From positions 1-19,107 of the forward strand of contig CAMYNZ010000031.1 of the NCBI GenBank assembly GCA_947259865.1: a stretch of 19,107 nucleotides of DNA. Reading direction: 5' to 3'. Below are positions 1-7,398 of the stretch, one piece after another. The position numbers and the translations under genes are program-made. The stretch's first letter is position 1, and each line of letters starts with the position of its first letter. Below the pieces are notes generated by a model, which had not been told where the DNA came from, did not search any database, and saw only the letters and a list, made by a program, of their open reading frames with translations. The stretch is from an uncultured Desulfobacterales bacterium (GTDB lineage: Bacteria; Desulfobacterota; Desulfobacteria; Desulfobacterales; G020354645).

Positions 1-434
1 ATCGGAGAAACGCTGCGGCGGGTGGCCTCCAGAACGAAGGCCAGCAGAACACCGCCGATGACAATATCATATACGGCGGCGTCACCCTGGGCGTTGACCC
101 AGTGTTCATAATTGGCAAAGACATAGATCGCTGCCGCCCCTGCCAGTATGGCTAAAATACCATCCGGGACGGTTAACCGATGCCGGGGAGACTTTTTAGA
201 CAGGGGAAAATAGACATAGCACAGCACCAGAGCAAAAGCGAGATGGACACTGAGTTGTTGGTAGCCCGGGAGCTCACCGAAAAACCCGGTATACAGCTGG
301 AATAGTGACATGGCGATGGCAAACCAGCGAATAAAAACCCCGATTTTGCCGGATAAGGTGCGTGGACCCGTTTCTGAGTCCTGGGCCAACTTTTGGCCGT
401 TTGCCATAGTGTGATTTTCAGCGTGCCGTGTCAT
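1..434 (-). CDS. TRAP transporter fused permease (DctQM-type), N-terminal part, truncated by window edge
   Basis: This is the membrane permease of a tripartite ATP-independent periplasmic (TRAP) transporter, which imports carboxylates using an ion gradient and a periplasmic binding protein. I translated the minus strand from the ATG at 432-434, which has a strong AGGAGG-type site 4 bases upstream. About 144 residues are visible. They contain four hydrophobic segments: one with IRWFAIAMSLFQLY, one with HLAFALVLCYVYF, one with GILAILAGAAAIYVF, and one with VYDIVIGGVLLAFVLEATRR. The YDIVIGG...LEATRR pattern is typical of the N-terminus of the long fused QM permeases that partner TAXI binding proteins. 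The gene lies 93 bp downstream of the TAXI gene on the same strand, so they form one transporter. The rest of the permease is outside the window. Confidence 0.85.
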   Translation of the reverse strand, partial: MTRHAENHTMANGQKLAQDSETGPRTLSGKIGVFIRWFAIAMSLFQLYTGFFGELPGYQQLSVHLAFALVLCYVYFPLSKKSPRHRLTVPDGILAILAGAAAIYVFANYEHWVNAQGDAAVYDIVIGGVLLAFVLEATRRSVSP

Positions 435-470
435 GAAACCTCCTGGGGATGGGGTGGAAATGAACCAGAG

Positions 471-497
471 CCGGAGCGGTCTCAGCGACCGCTCCGG
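471..497 (-). promoter_or_regulatory. Intercistronic perfect hairpin between TAXI binding protein and TRAP permease
   Basis: An 11-bp perfect, GC-rich inverted repeat (CCGGAGCGGTC at 471-481 pairs with 487-497) closes a 5-base loop. It sits between the TAXI stop codon and the permease start. On the transcribed minus strand no T-run follows, so it does not look like a full intrinsic terminator. A stabilising or partial-attenuation hairpin, keeping binding-protein mRNA more abundant than permease mRNA, is the likely role (inference from other binding-protein operons). Confidence 0.6.
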
Positions 498-527
498 ACA
501 AATTGAATGTGGGTCAAGGGGAGGGAT

Positions 528-1499
528 TTACTTGACAACGCCCACTTCTTTGAAATACCGCTTGGCACCCGGATGCAGCGGTACGCTCATCCCCATCTGG
601 GAGTTTTTGACATCGATGCCCTTGAACTTGGCATGGGCCTTTTTGACCTGCGCCAGATCCTCATAAGTGGCCTTGACAATGGCATAAACGATGTCATCCT
701 CCAGATCGGCCCGGGCGACCATCATGGCCATGACGGCAACGGTTTGGACCGGCTTGTCAATTCCCTTATAAGCTCCGGTCGGCACCGTATCCTTGGCATA
801 GAAGGCATACTTCTTCATCAGTTTTTTGGCGTTGCGACCTTTAACGGGCACGATCATCGAGGGAACCCGAACATGGGTGTCAATGATGACAGCCGCGCCC
901 ACCGCCGTGGTGGCGAAATATGCATCCAAGCGACCGTCTACCATATAATCCGCCGCCTGGCTGGTTTTGAGCTGTTGGGCCTGGATATCGTTCAAAGAAA
1001 TGCCCCAGGCTGCCAGAATTTGCTTGGCGTTTTCAGTGGTTCCCGATCCAAGCGGTCCGATCGAGACGCGCTTGCCCTTCAAGTCCTTGACCGATTTGAT
1101 TTTGGCGTCCTTGCGGGCCACGAGCTGGATGGTCTCCGGATAAAGGGTCATGCAGCCCAAAAGATTCTTGATGGGATTGTCAAACATCCCCTCTTTGCCG
1201 TAATAGGCATAGGAGGCAATATCGTTTTGCAGCAGGGCAAAATCGGTATCCCTTTTGCCGATCAGCTTGGCGTTGGCCACTGACGCGCCCGAAGACTCGG
1301 CCGTAACCTTGATGTTTTTTTCCTTTAGGCTCTTCCAGGCCACCCGGGAAACGGCCCCTGCAAACGGATAGTAAGCGCCGGTCACCCAGCCGGAAGCAAT
1401 GGACAGAAAGCGACGTTCGGCCGCCTGGACGGGCCCCAGAGCAAAAGCCAGGGCCAGAACAACAATTAAACAAATCCCAAACCATTTTTTGTTAATCAT
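528..1499 (-). CDS. TAXI-family TRAP transporter solute-binding protein
   Basis: Periplasmic substrate-capturing subunit of a TRAP transporter, delivering substrate to the adjacent permease. The chosen start is the ATG at 1497-1499, preceded by AAGGAGGAG with good spacing, giving 323 aa. An upstream in-frame start at 1571 would add 24 residues with no signal-like character and no ribosome site. Residues 1-26 form a classical Sec signal peptide (MINKK, a hydrophobic core, then GPVQA before AERRF). The mature protein begins with the TAXI family pattern LSIASGWVTGAYYPFAG and contains KGKRVSIGPLGSGTTENAKQIL in the middle, both typical of the family. TAXI proteins are reported to bind glutamate, oxoglutarate or other carboxylates; the ligand here is unknown. 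The neighbouring acyl-CoA ligase genes suggest an organic acid. Confidence 0.93.
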   Translation of the reverse strand: MINKKWFGICLIVVLALAFALGPVQAAERRFLSIASGWVTGAYYPFAGAVSRVAWKSLKEKNIKVTAESSGASVANAKLIGKRDTDFALLQNDIASYAYYGKEGMFDNPIKNLLGCMTLYPETIQLVARKDAKIKSVKDLKGKRVSIGPLGSGTTENAKQILAAWGISLNDIQAQQLKTSQAADYMVDGRLDAYFATTAVGAAVIIDTHVRVPSMIVPVKGRNAKKLMKKYAFYAKDTVPTGAYKGIDKPVQTVAVMAMMVARADLEDDIVYAIVKATYEDLAQVKKAHAKFKGIDVKNSQMGMSVPLHPGAKRYFKEVGVVK

Positions 1500-1565
1500 T
1501 TTCTCCTCCTTTTGATAGTTTGAAGTAACCACGGGCCGGTTAAGGCCGTATGCGATGGGCTGAGA

Positions 1566-1630
1566 TATCATACTTTCCGGTTTTTTACCGTTAAACAGGC
1601 TAAACCATCAGGTAAAGCCGGATCGTATCA
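1566..1630 (-). promoter_or_regulatory. Imperfect inverted repeat in the leader upstream of the TAXI gene
   Basis: Bases around 1566-1589 (TATCATAC, TTTCCGG, TTTTTTACC) are approximately complementary to 1611-1630 (GGTAAA, GCCGGA, CGTATCA), with small bulges and a loop of about 21 bases. It lies in the 221-bp gap between sucD and the TAXI gene and would be in the mRNA leader of the TAXI gene. It could be a weak terminator for sucCD, a leader structure or an operator. The sequence does not decide between these. Confidence 0.35.
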
Positions 1631-1720
1631 AATAACCAGGCCATCTTCCATTATAATGCAGGGTCCTGTCAAGTAGGATGCTGCAAAACTGAAATAATTC
1701 AGCATATTTTGTTCAGAATC

Positions 1721-2581
1721 TCAAGCGCAATACTGCAAAACCTCGTCCAATCGCTTGGCCACCACAACACCGGCTGCTTCGAGACGTTTCATTTTGGATT
1801 CGGCCGACCCGAGTCCTCCGGAGATGATGGCGCCGGCATGCCCCATTTTTTTTTCGGCCGGCGCCGTGGCACCGGCAATATAGGCGATAACCTTTTTAGG
1901 ATAGGCGCTTTGCTTGATATAGCCGGCGGCGATCTCTTCACCGGCGCCACCGATTTCACCGATCATGACGATAACCTGCGTTTGTTCATCATCCCGGAAA
2001 AGCTTTAAGGCATCTATAAAATTGGTGGTCTTGGTCATATCGCCACCGATGCAGACACAGGTGGATTGCCCAATGCCTTTGTAGGTTAAGTTTGAAGCAA
2101 TCTCATGGGTCAATGTGCCGCTGCGGGAAATTACCCCCACCGAACCCTGGCTGTAAATAAAACCGGGCATTACACCGATCTTACATTGACCGGGGCTGAT
2201 TACCCCAACCGTATTGGGACCAATGACCCGAACCTTCTTTTTTTCGGCCATGCTTCGAATGCGTAAAGCGTCGTGAAAGGGCACATGCTCGGTAATAACA
2301 ACGATCAATGGGATGCCGCAGTCAATGGCCTCCCCGGCGGCGGAAAGAACGCCTGCCGGTGGAACCATAACCATGGCGGCATCGATTTGTGATCGCTGCT
2401 GTGCCCCTGCAACCGTATCGAATATGGGGACACCCAAAACCTCTTGATCCCCTTTTCCAGGGCTGACACCCGCAACGATGTTTACACCATATTCCAGCAT
2501 TTTGGACATGTGATAACGACCCTGTTTGCCCGTTGCTCCCTGGATGATGACCCGGGTATCTTTATTGACTAAGATGGCCAC
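1721..2581 (-). CDS. sucD: Succinate--CoA ligase alpha subunit-like protein (acyl-CoA synthetase, ADP-forming type)
   Basis: Alpha subunit of a heterodimeric carboxylate-CoA ligase. It binds CoA and carries the catalytic phospho-histidine, forming succinyl-CoA or a related thioester at the cost of a nucleoside triphosphate, or making ATP in reverse. The protein is 286 aa, the usual length. Visible are the N-terminal CoA-binding Rossmann region (IIQGATGKQG), SRSGTLTHEI, GIGGD, IGEIGG and the GHAGAI motif with the active-site His at about residue 248. The start is GTG at 2581, with GGGAG nine bases upstream, inside the end of sucC (20-bp overlap), implying coupled translation. The usual GPNCPG loop reads GPNTVG (121-126), so the CoA-proximal Cys of E. 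coli SucD is Thr. I recall a similar Thr in malate-CoA ligase (MtkB), so the substrate may not be succinate. Family assignment is firm; substrate is open. Confidence 0.93.
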   Translation of the reverse strand: MAILVNKDTRVIIQGATGKQGRYHMSKMLEYGVNIVAGVSPGKGDQEVLGVPIFDTVAGAQQRSQIDAAMVMVPPAGVLSAAGEAIDCGIPLIVVITEHVPFHDALRIRSMAEKKKVRVIGPNTVGVISPGQCKIGVMPGFIYSQGSVGVISRSGTLTHEIASNLTYKGIGQSTCVCIGGDMTKTTNFIDALKLFRDDEQTQVIVMIGEIGGAGEEIAAGYIKQSAYPKKVIAYIAGATAPAEKKMGHAGAIISGGLGSAESKMKRLEAAGVVVAKRLDEVLQYCA

Positions 2582-3743
2582 CTGGTATGACTCCCTTTTT
2601 TTTCATCTCATCGAGCAGCAGCTGGATACCCTCATCGGTTGTTCCATATTTAACGATGGGAATGTCTTTGGTTTCCAAAAGCGCCCAGCCCTCATCCTGG
2701 GAATGTCCCCTCATTTTTACGGTGATCACCTGGACAGGATGCAGCTCCTCGATCACATTGACAATCCCTTGCGCCATCTCCCGGCAATTGTTGATTCCTC
2801 CAAATGCGTTGATAAAAATTCCTTCGACACCCGGGGTCTTCAAAACAATTTTTAAGGCAGCCGCTGTTTTTTCGGGGGTGGCAATACCGCCCAGGTCTAA
2901 AAAATTGGCCGGTACTCCGCCATAAAAATACACCGTATCCATGGTGGCCATCCCGACCCCGGCACCACCGGCGATAAGCCCGATATTGCCCTTATTGTTC
3001 AGACGCACATAGGACACACCCGCCGTCCTGGCCTCAGCCTCCAATGGATCTCCGATTTCCTGTTTTCGTCCGAAATGTTTTACCGCTTTCAGGCGGAAAA
3101 GGGCCGCATCGTCAATCTCGAATTTGGCGTCGGCCGCCCAGGCTTTCCCCCGGGGATCGATAATCAGGGGATTGATTTCGGCGGTGATGGCTTCATGGGT
3201 AAAATAACACTTTATTAGCTTTAGCAGTATTTCGGATACCTGTTCTCGCGTTTTGCCGGCTAATCCGATCTGCCTAGCCAACGCCGACAGTTGTTGAAGT
3301 TTTGGCGTTTCAAGCGGGTCCAGCGTTTTTTTGATCAATTCGTGGGGATGCTGTTTTGCGACCGACTCGACGTCCACCCCGCCATGGGTCGAAATCAGCA
3401 GCATGGGCATGGCAGTCTGGGTATCAAATGAAATCCCCAGGTAAATCTCTCGGGCAACCGACAATTGGCGTTCGATGAGCAGTCTGTCAATTTTTTCAGT
3501 TCCGATCTGCAGGTCACATATTTCTTCAGCGCTGCGGATCAGGGCCTCCTTGTCTTGGGCGAATCGGATAGCCCCGGCTTTGCCCCGCCCGCCCTGAAGC
3601 ACCTGACCTTTAACGACGACCGGGTAGCCGAGGGTCTCAGCTGCAATGGCTGCCTCCTTCACATTGCCGACAACAGATCCGTCCGGGATAGGGATACCCA
3701 TCTCCTTTAAGAGTGATTTTCCTTCAAATTCATACAGTTTCAT
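2562..3743 (-). CDS. sucC: Succinate--CoA ligase beta subunit-like protein (ATP-grasp)
   Basis: Beta subunit of the carboxylate-CoA ligase encoded with sucD. It binds the nucleotide in an ATP-grasp fold and provides most of the carboxylate site. At 393 aa it has normal family length. The start MKLYEFEGKSLLKEMGIPIP is typical, and the ATP-grasp lysine region VVVKGQVLQGGRGKAGAIRF is at about 43-62. The acidic metal-binding stretch AEINPLIID lies near the middle, and the C-terminal domain has GLIAGGAGVGMATMD, then ANFLDLGG and FINAFGG. The carboxylate-contacting loop reads GGINNC, whereas E. coli SucC reads GGIVRC, so specificity could differ. The ATG is preceded by a candidate promoter only about 20 bases away and by no clear ribosome site, suggesting a very short leader. 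It is separated from the upstream flavoprotein genes by a repeat-filled gap. Confidence 0.92.
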   Translation of the reverse strand: MKLYEFEGKSLLKEMGIPIPDGSVVGNVKEAAIAAETLGYPVVVKGQVLQGGRGKAGAIRFAQDKEALIRSAEEICDLQIGTEKIDRLLIERQLSVAREIYLGISFDTQTAMPMLLISTHGGVDVESVAKQHPHELIKKTLDPLETPKLQQLSALARQIGLAGKTREQVSEILLKLIKCYFTHEAITAEINPLIIDPRGKAWAADAKFEIDDAALFRLKAVKHFGRKQEIGDPLEAEARTAGVSYVRLNNKGNIGLIAGGAGVGMATMDTVYFYGGVPANFLDLGGIATPEKTAAALKIVLKTPGVEGIFINAFGGINNCREMAQGIVNVIEELHPVQVITVKMRGHSQDEGWALLETKDIPIVKYGTTDEGIQLLLDEMKKKGVIPGGHLSQ

Positions 3744-3764
3744 TACTGGCTATCACTACAATAG

Positions 3765-3792
3765 ATTATACAAATGTTTCCGGTTGGGCCAA
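3765..3792 (-). promoter_or_regulatory. Candidate sigma-70 promoter for sucCD-TRAP
   Basis: On the minus strand a perfect TATAAT (3765-3770) lies 16 bp downstream of TTGGCC (3787-3792, four of six matches to the -35 consensus). It is about 21 bases upstream of the sucC start. It would let sucCD and the transporter be transcribed separately from the flavoprotein genes. Prediction by eye only. Confidence 0.45.
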
Positions 3793-3819
3793 AAATAAGT
3801 TACAGAAATTTCAGTCATG

Positions 3820-3950
3820 TCAGGGGTCAGGGAGTTTTCTGCAAAATGGACCGTCATTCCTGCGAAAGCAGGAATCCAGCAAAGTTATCTCTGGTTGACC
3901 TGGATGCCCGCTTTCGCGGGCATGACGAGAAAAACACACCGACCCCTGAG
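3820..3950. repeat. Palindromic intergenic element with TCAGGGGT ends and two nested hairpins
   Basis: A 131-bp element whose ends are inverted repeats: TCAGGGGTCAGGGAGTTTTC begins at 3820, and its approximate reverse complement ends at 3950. Inside are two related 28-bp arms, 3852-3879 and 3900-3927, in inverted orientation. Each arm also folds alone into a perfect 8-bp hairpin with a 4-base loop (ATTCCTGC/GCAGGAAT and ATGCCCGC/GCGGGCAT). The arms belong to the widespread CGTCATTCCCGCGAAAGCGG type of REP-like repeat. Its outer ends match those of the element at 8161-8379. No gene is seen in the 3744-4106 gap; it holds this element, a second hairpin and the sucC promoter. Confidence 0.7.
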
Positions 3951-3986
3951 GTAATTATCCTTATTTTATCCAGCATCAGCATCCCC

Positions 3987-4020
3987 GCCCGCCTCGCCTG
4001 AGCGGCTCGCGATGGCGGGC
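3987..4020. repeat. GC-rich hairpin repeat
   Basis: GCCCGCCTCGC at 3987-3997 pairs with 4009-4020 (one-base bulge), with a further GCC/GGC pairing inside. The sequence is much richer in GC than the surrounding AT-rich gap. It looks like a second, unrelated dispersed repeat next to the 3820-3950 element. With no T-run on either side it is a poor terminator candidate. Confidence 0.5.
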
Positions 4021-4106
4021 AGGCAGCATCCAGTATCTGGTCCATCCTGTTACAAATTTTTGTCTTCACGACTTGGTTCCAGCTTCTCGGTTTAGCTATA
4101 TATAAC

Positions 4107-5723
4107 TCACCTCAAAAGATACGGTATTTCCACATATATCGCCTCATGGGGGCACTCAACTTCACAGGGCAGACAAAACCAGCAGGTCCGGAATTTGCCA
4201 AACGGTTGTCCGCAAGAATAGCAGCGCTTTGCCTCTGTTCGCGCGGCCTGCTTGTCAAAAGGTTTTTCGATTTCAGCATAGTCTCCTTTTCCAAGACAAC
4301 GGTGCTCCTGTGTTTTTACCCGCTTGCTTTGGGTTCCCCGACAGGTGTCGATTTCAAAATCCGTTTCCACAGGTCCGGGGTAGGAACGACCGTAGCGAAG
4401 GTGTTCGCCCTTGAGCAACCGATGAGCTGACTCGGCAGCACGCCGGCCGCCGGCCATGGCTTCTACAACCGATGACGGGCCGCTGAAAACGTCGCCGGCC
4501 AGAAATATTTTCTCGTCGGAAGTCTGCAGTGTCAGGGGATCAATTTGAGACAATTTTTTTTGCGACAACCCGATCTTGGCATATAGTTCCGGGTCCTGTG
4601 TTTGGCCGATGGCCACGATGACGGTGTCGGCCGCCAATGTCATCAGTTGACAGGTATCAAAAATCGGACTGAAGTTGCCGCAGTCATCAAAGACCTTAAG
4701 ACATTGTTGGAATTCGACACTTTTGAGTTCCCCTTGAGCGGAATCAAATCGCACCGGTCCCCAGGAGCACTCCAGCTTGATCCCTTCGGCGGTGGCACTG
4801 TCCAGGGCGTTCTGGTAAGCCGGGATCTCATCTTGAGATTCCAGACAAACAAGGGTTACATCTTCAGCACCGAGCCTCAGTGCTGTCTGGGCCGAGTCGA
4901 CCCCCACATTGCCCCCTCCGATAACCACCACCTTTTTTCCGACCCGCGGTGTCCGGCCTGCGCGTACATCATGCAGGAATGGCAGCCCATGATATATCCC
5001 GGGCAGGTTTTCACCCTCGGTATTCAATTTACCGTAATCCGGGCATCCGGTCGCAACTATGATGGCATCAAATTCTTTTTTTAGATCTTCAATGGTTTTG
5101 TTTTTCCCCAGCGAGATACCGCACTGAAAATTCACCTCCATAGCATGCAGCAGGGCCAGCTCTTTTTCTAAAACTTCAAGGGGCAGTCTGAACTCCGGTA
5201 AAGCCCAGCGCAACATTCCGCCCGGGGCCTCTTCAGCCTCAAAGACAGTTACCCCATGACCCCGGATTCGAAGGTCGTGGGCCGCCAGCAAACCGGCCGG
5301 TCCTGATCCGATCACCGCAGCCGTGCGGCCGGTGTCGGTTTCCATTTTCGGCAGTTCAATCTCACGCGCCATAAATTGGTCGGCCAGGTAACGTTTAAGA
5401 CCCCTGATGGCCACGGCTTCACCATCTACTTGTTTGCGGTGACAACTTTCTTCACAGGGTTGGGAGCAGATCCGACCCAGAATTCCGGGAAACGGCAGCG
5501 TTTCGCGCAGCAACTCCAAGGCTTTTGATTCCTCACCGCGTGCCGTCAGTTGAACATAGCCCTGACAGTTTACCGCCAGGGGACAGGCCTGACGACAAGG
5601 AGACAATTCCATTCTCAAGTTGTCTAAAATACAGGTCTCTATACAGATGCCACAGGTTGTGCACTTGTCTTTATCGACAACGATATTATCGGAAAGGCTT
5701 TCCAACAAATTGACTCTTTTCAC
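4107..5723 (-). CDS. GltD-like FAD/NAD(P)-dependent oxidoreductase with N- and C-terminal Fe-S cysteine clusters
   Basis: Probable electron-transfer subunit moving electrons between NAD(P)H, FAD and iron-sulfur clusters, related to the glutamate synthase small subunit and NfnB. The protein is 538 aa. The N-terminus has a ferredoxin-type CxxCxxCxxxC (Cys21, 24, 27, 31), followed by the GltD-type cysteine region (Cys43, 47, 53, 86, 90, 94). The FAD site VIGSGPAGLLAA is at about 137-148, and a second nucleotide site VVVIGGGNVGVDSA sits mid-protein. AGDVFSGPSSVVEAMAGGRRAA closes the FAD fold. A further cysteine set (501, 504, 514, 517, 520, 524; CYSCG, then CWFCLPCEVECP) forms the tail. No GltB-like gene is nearby, so glutamate synthase activity is unlikely. 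The start is GTG, overlapping the flavoprotein stop as GTGA with AAGGAG five bases upstream, so the two are coupled and probably form a complex. Confidence 0.88.
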   Translation of the reverse strand: MKRVNLLESLSDNIVVDKDKCTTCGICIETCILDNLRMELSPCRQACPLAVNCQGYVQLTARGEESKALELLRETLPFPGILGRICSQPCEESCHRKQVDGEAVAIRGLKRYLADQFMAREIELPKMETDTGRTAAVIGSGPAGLLAAHDLRIRGHGVTVFEAEEAPGGMLRWALPEFRLPLEVLEKELALLHAMEVNFQCGISLGKNKTIEDLKKEFDAIIVATGCPDYGKLNTEGENLPGIYHGLPFLHDVRAGRTPRVGKKVVVIGGGNVGVDSAQTALRLGAEDVTLVCLESQDEIPAYQNALDSATAEGIKLECSWGPVRFDSAQGELKSVEFQQCLKVFDDCGNFSPIFDTCQLMTLAADTVIVAIGQTQDPELYAKIGLSQKKLSQIDPLTLQTSDEKIFLAGDVFSGPSSVVEAMAGGRRAAESAHRLLKGEHLRYGRSYPGPVETDFEIDTCRGTQSKRVKTQEHRCLGKGDYAEIEKPFDKQAARTEAKRCYSCGQPFGKFRTCWFCLPCEVECPHEAIYVEIPYLLR

Positions 5724-7390
5724 TGACGCTCCTTTTCGAGTTTTTCTATTTTTTTATGTGTAATTTTAACATTTTCAGGTCTATCACCGGCTGTGAGTAC
5801 AATATGTTTTAACCAATTCTCATCGTCCTTATCCGGGTAGTCGCTTCGATGATGCCACAGGCCCCAACGGCTTTCTTTTCTTTCTTTAGAAGCAAGAGCG
5901 CTGAGGGTTGCGCACTGGATGATGTTTTCAACTTCGTAAACTTTAAAAAGATCATGCATATCTTTGACCTTGACCATGGTGGTCAATTCCCGGCGGAATC
6001 TATCCATCCACCAAAGGGCTCGATTGAGTTTATATTCGTTTTTTGGCGGTCGTATATAATCATTTATGATTCGCCGCACCTTGTATTCAAACTCTTCCAC
6101 GGGAATGGGGTTGCCGCTCTGGTCCAAGCGTGAATGCTTGGCCTTCATGAAACTGTCAATGTGATCCGTGTCAAATTCCACTTCCCCGGTATCGGACGCG
6201 TATTCAGTGGCACTTTCGGCGGCTATTTCACCAAAGACAAAAGCGCCCGACAGATGCCCCCTTGCCACCAGCGATGTATCTCCGGCTGCATAGAGCCCGG
6301 GAACACAGGTTTCCGCTTTTTCATTTACTCGAACGCCGGTAAGGCCGTGGCCGCCGCAGAGAAATGTCTCGGTCGGCCACAATTCGATCTCTCCGGAGCG
6401 AAAATCGATTTCCCGGCCTTTATAGAATCGTTCACAAACCGGGCGCTCTGTTGTGAATAAAATAGCTTCTATTTCTTTAATCTTGTCTTCAGGAAGATGG
6501 CTCATGAGAATCCGCAAGGGTCCTTTTTCTTTGTGGTGATCGAGGAGCATGGATTTGATGGAGGGATGATCCTTTTCACGGTGTTCATCATAGGCTGTCA
6601 AAAGGTCGGCCCCGCGAGTTAAGGTAATGTATAGAAGGGGGGCATTGATATCTTTTACAATGTAGTAGATAAGTGTGTATTCGAAGCCACTTAACTCCGC
6701 TCCCACCTGGTATGCCAGACAGTAGCCGTCACCGGTATTGCCCGGGAAATCATAAACACCGTATAGATTTCCGTTGTTCGGCAAACCGAATCGAGCCGTA
6801 CCGCCGGCGGAAAGTATAACCGATTTGGCCTTGCACACCATGTTTTCACCGGTTCGGACGTTCATGCCGATGGCCCCTGCCAGTCGATCGCCATTTTTAA
6901 GAAGCTTAACCGCCATGGTGCGATTTACGGCCCTTACTCCCATATCCAGCGCCCGCTTGGCAAGCAGGGTTTTTAACTCCGGTTCCTGCATGGTTACGCA
7001 GAACTTACCTTTGGGGTGGACTTGCAGGACTTCGTATTGGCCTTTTTCGTCTACCGGGAAACAAACGTCCCAGGATTCGAGTTTTTTCATCATGTCCCAG
7101 CTTCTCTGGGCCATGCGGTAATTGACCGGCTCATCCATAATGCCTTCACAGGCGATGCTGTTTGATTCAACATACAGCTCCGGCGTTGAAATGCCGGGTA
7201 AAGCAACAATGTTGAGGGCATCCATGCCCCGGGCAATGCAACCCGAGTACTTTATCTCACCTTTCTCGAATATAACCACCTTCTGGTCTGGATTTACCTG
7301 CTTGGCGCGAATGGCAGCCATAATGCCCGCACTACCCCCGCCAATAATCAGAACGTCGGCATCTATTTCTGCATAATCAGGTTTTTTCAT
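5720..7390 (-). CDS. Fumarate reductase / adenylylsulfate reductase alpha-like flavoprotein
   Basis: FAD-containing catalytic subunit of the succinate dehydrogenase/fumarate reductase/AprA superfamily, expected in the cytoplasm. The start is the ATG at 7388-7390 behind AAGGGGAG, giving 556 aa; an upstream frame to 7438 adds 16 residues overlapping gntR. Motifs are the FAD dinucleotide fold DVLIIGGGSAGIMAAI at 12-27, SAGGTARFG mid-protein, and LWPTETFLCGGHGLTGVRV followed by GLYAAGDTSLVARGHLSGAFVFG. The C-terminal pattern ERKESRWG, then HHRSDYPDKDDENWLKH, is typical of the superfamily. The GGH segment aligns with the GSH segment of AprA better than with the HPTG-type active site of true fumarate reductases. 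A dedicated AprB or FrdB is absent, and the coupled GltD-like protein probably supplies electrons. The substrate is unknown; reduction or oxidation of an enoyl or dicarboxylic acid is plausible. Confidence 0.88.
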   Translation of the reverse strand: MKKPDYAEIDADVLIIGGGSAGIMAAIRAKQVNPDQKVVIFEKGEIKYSGCIARGMDALNIVALPGISTPELYVESNSIACEGIMDEPVNYRMAQRSWDMMKKLESWDVCFPVDEKGQYEVLQVHPKGKFCVTMQEPELKTLLAKRALDMGVRAVNRTMAVKLLKNGDRLAGAIGMNVRTGENMVCKAKSVILSAGGTARFGLPNNGNLYGVYDFPGNTGDGYCLAYQVGAELSGFEYTLIYYIVKDINAPLLYITLTRGADLLTAYDEHREKDHPSIKSMLLDHHKEKGPLRILMSHLPEDKIKEIEAILFTTERPVCERFYKGREIDFRSGEIELWPTETFLCGGHGLTGVRVNEKAETCVPGLYAAGDTSLVARGHLSGAFVFGEIAAESATEYASDTGEVEFDTDHIDSFMKAKHSRLDQSGNPIPVEEFEYKVRRIINDYIRPPKNEYKLNRALWWMDRFRRELTTMVKVKDMHDLFKVYEVENIIQCATLSALASKERKESRWGLWHHRSDYPDKDDENWLKHIVLTAGDRPENVKITHKKIEKLEKERQ

Positions 7391-7398
7391 TTCTCCCC

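Noticed and set aside
507..1283. 258-aa plus-strand open frame opposite the TAXI gene
   Set aside because: It is the antisense shadow of a gene with clear family motifs, signal peptide and ribosome site.
1650..1672. TATAAT and TTGACA motifs on the minus strand upstream of the TAXI gene
   Set aside because: They are only 11 bp apart, far too close for one sigma-70 promoter, and neither has a good partner at 16-18 bp.
3820..4020. CRISPR array
   Set aside because: The repeats are inverted pairs of different families, not regularly spaced direct repeats with unique spacers, and no cas genes are present.
4107..5723. Glutamate synthase small subunit (gltD)
   Set aside because: No GltB is nearby, extra Fe-S cysteine motifs are present at both ends, and the gene is coupled to a fumarate-reductase-like flavoprotein.
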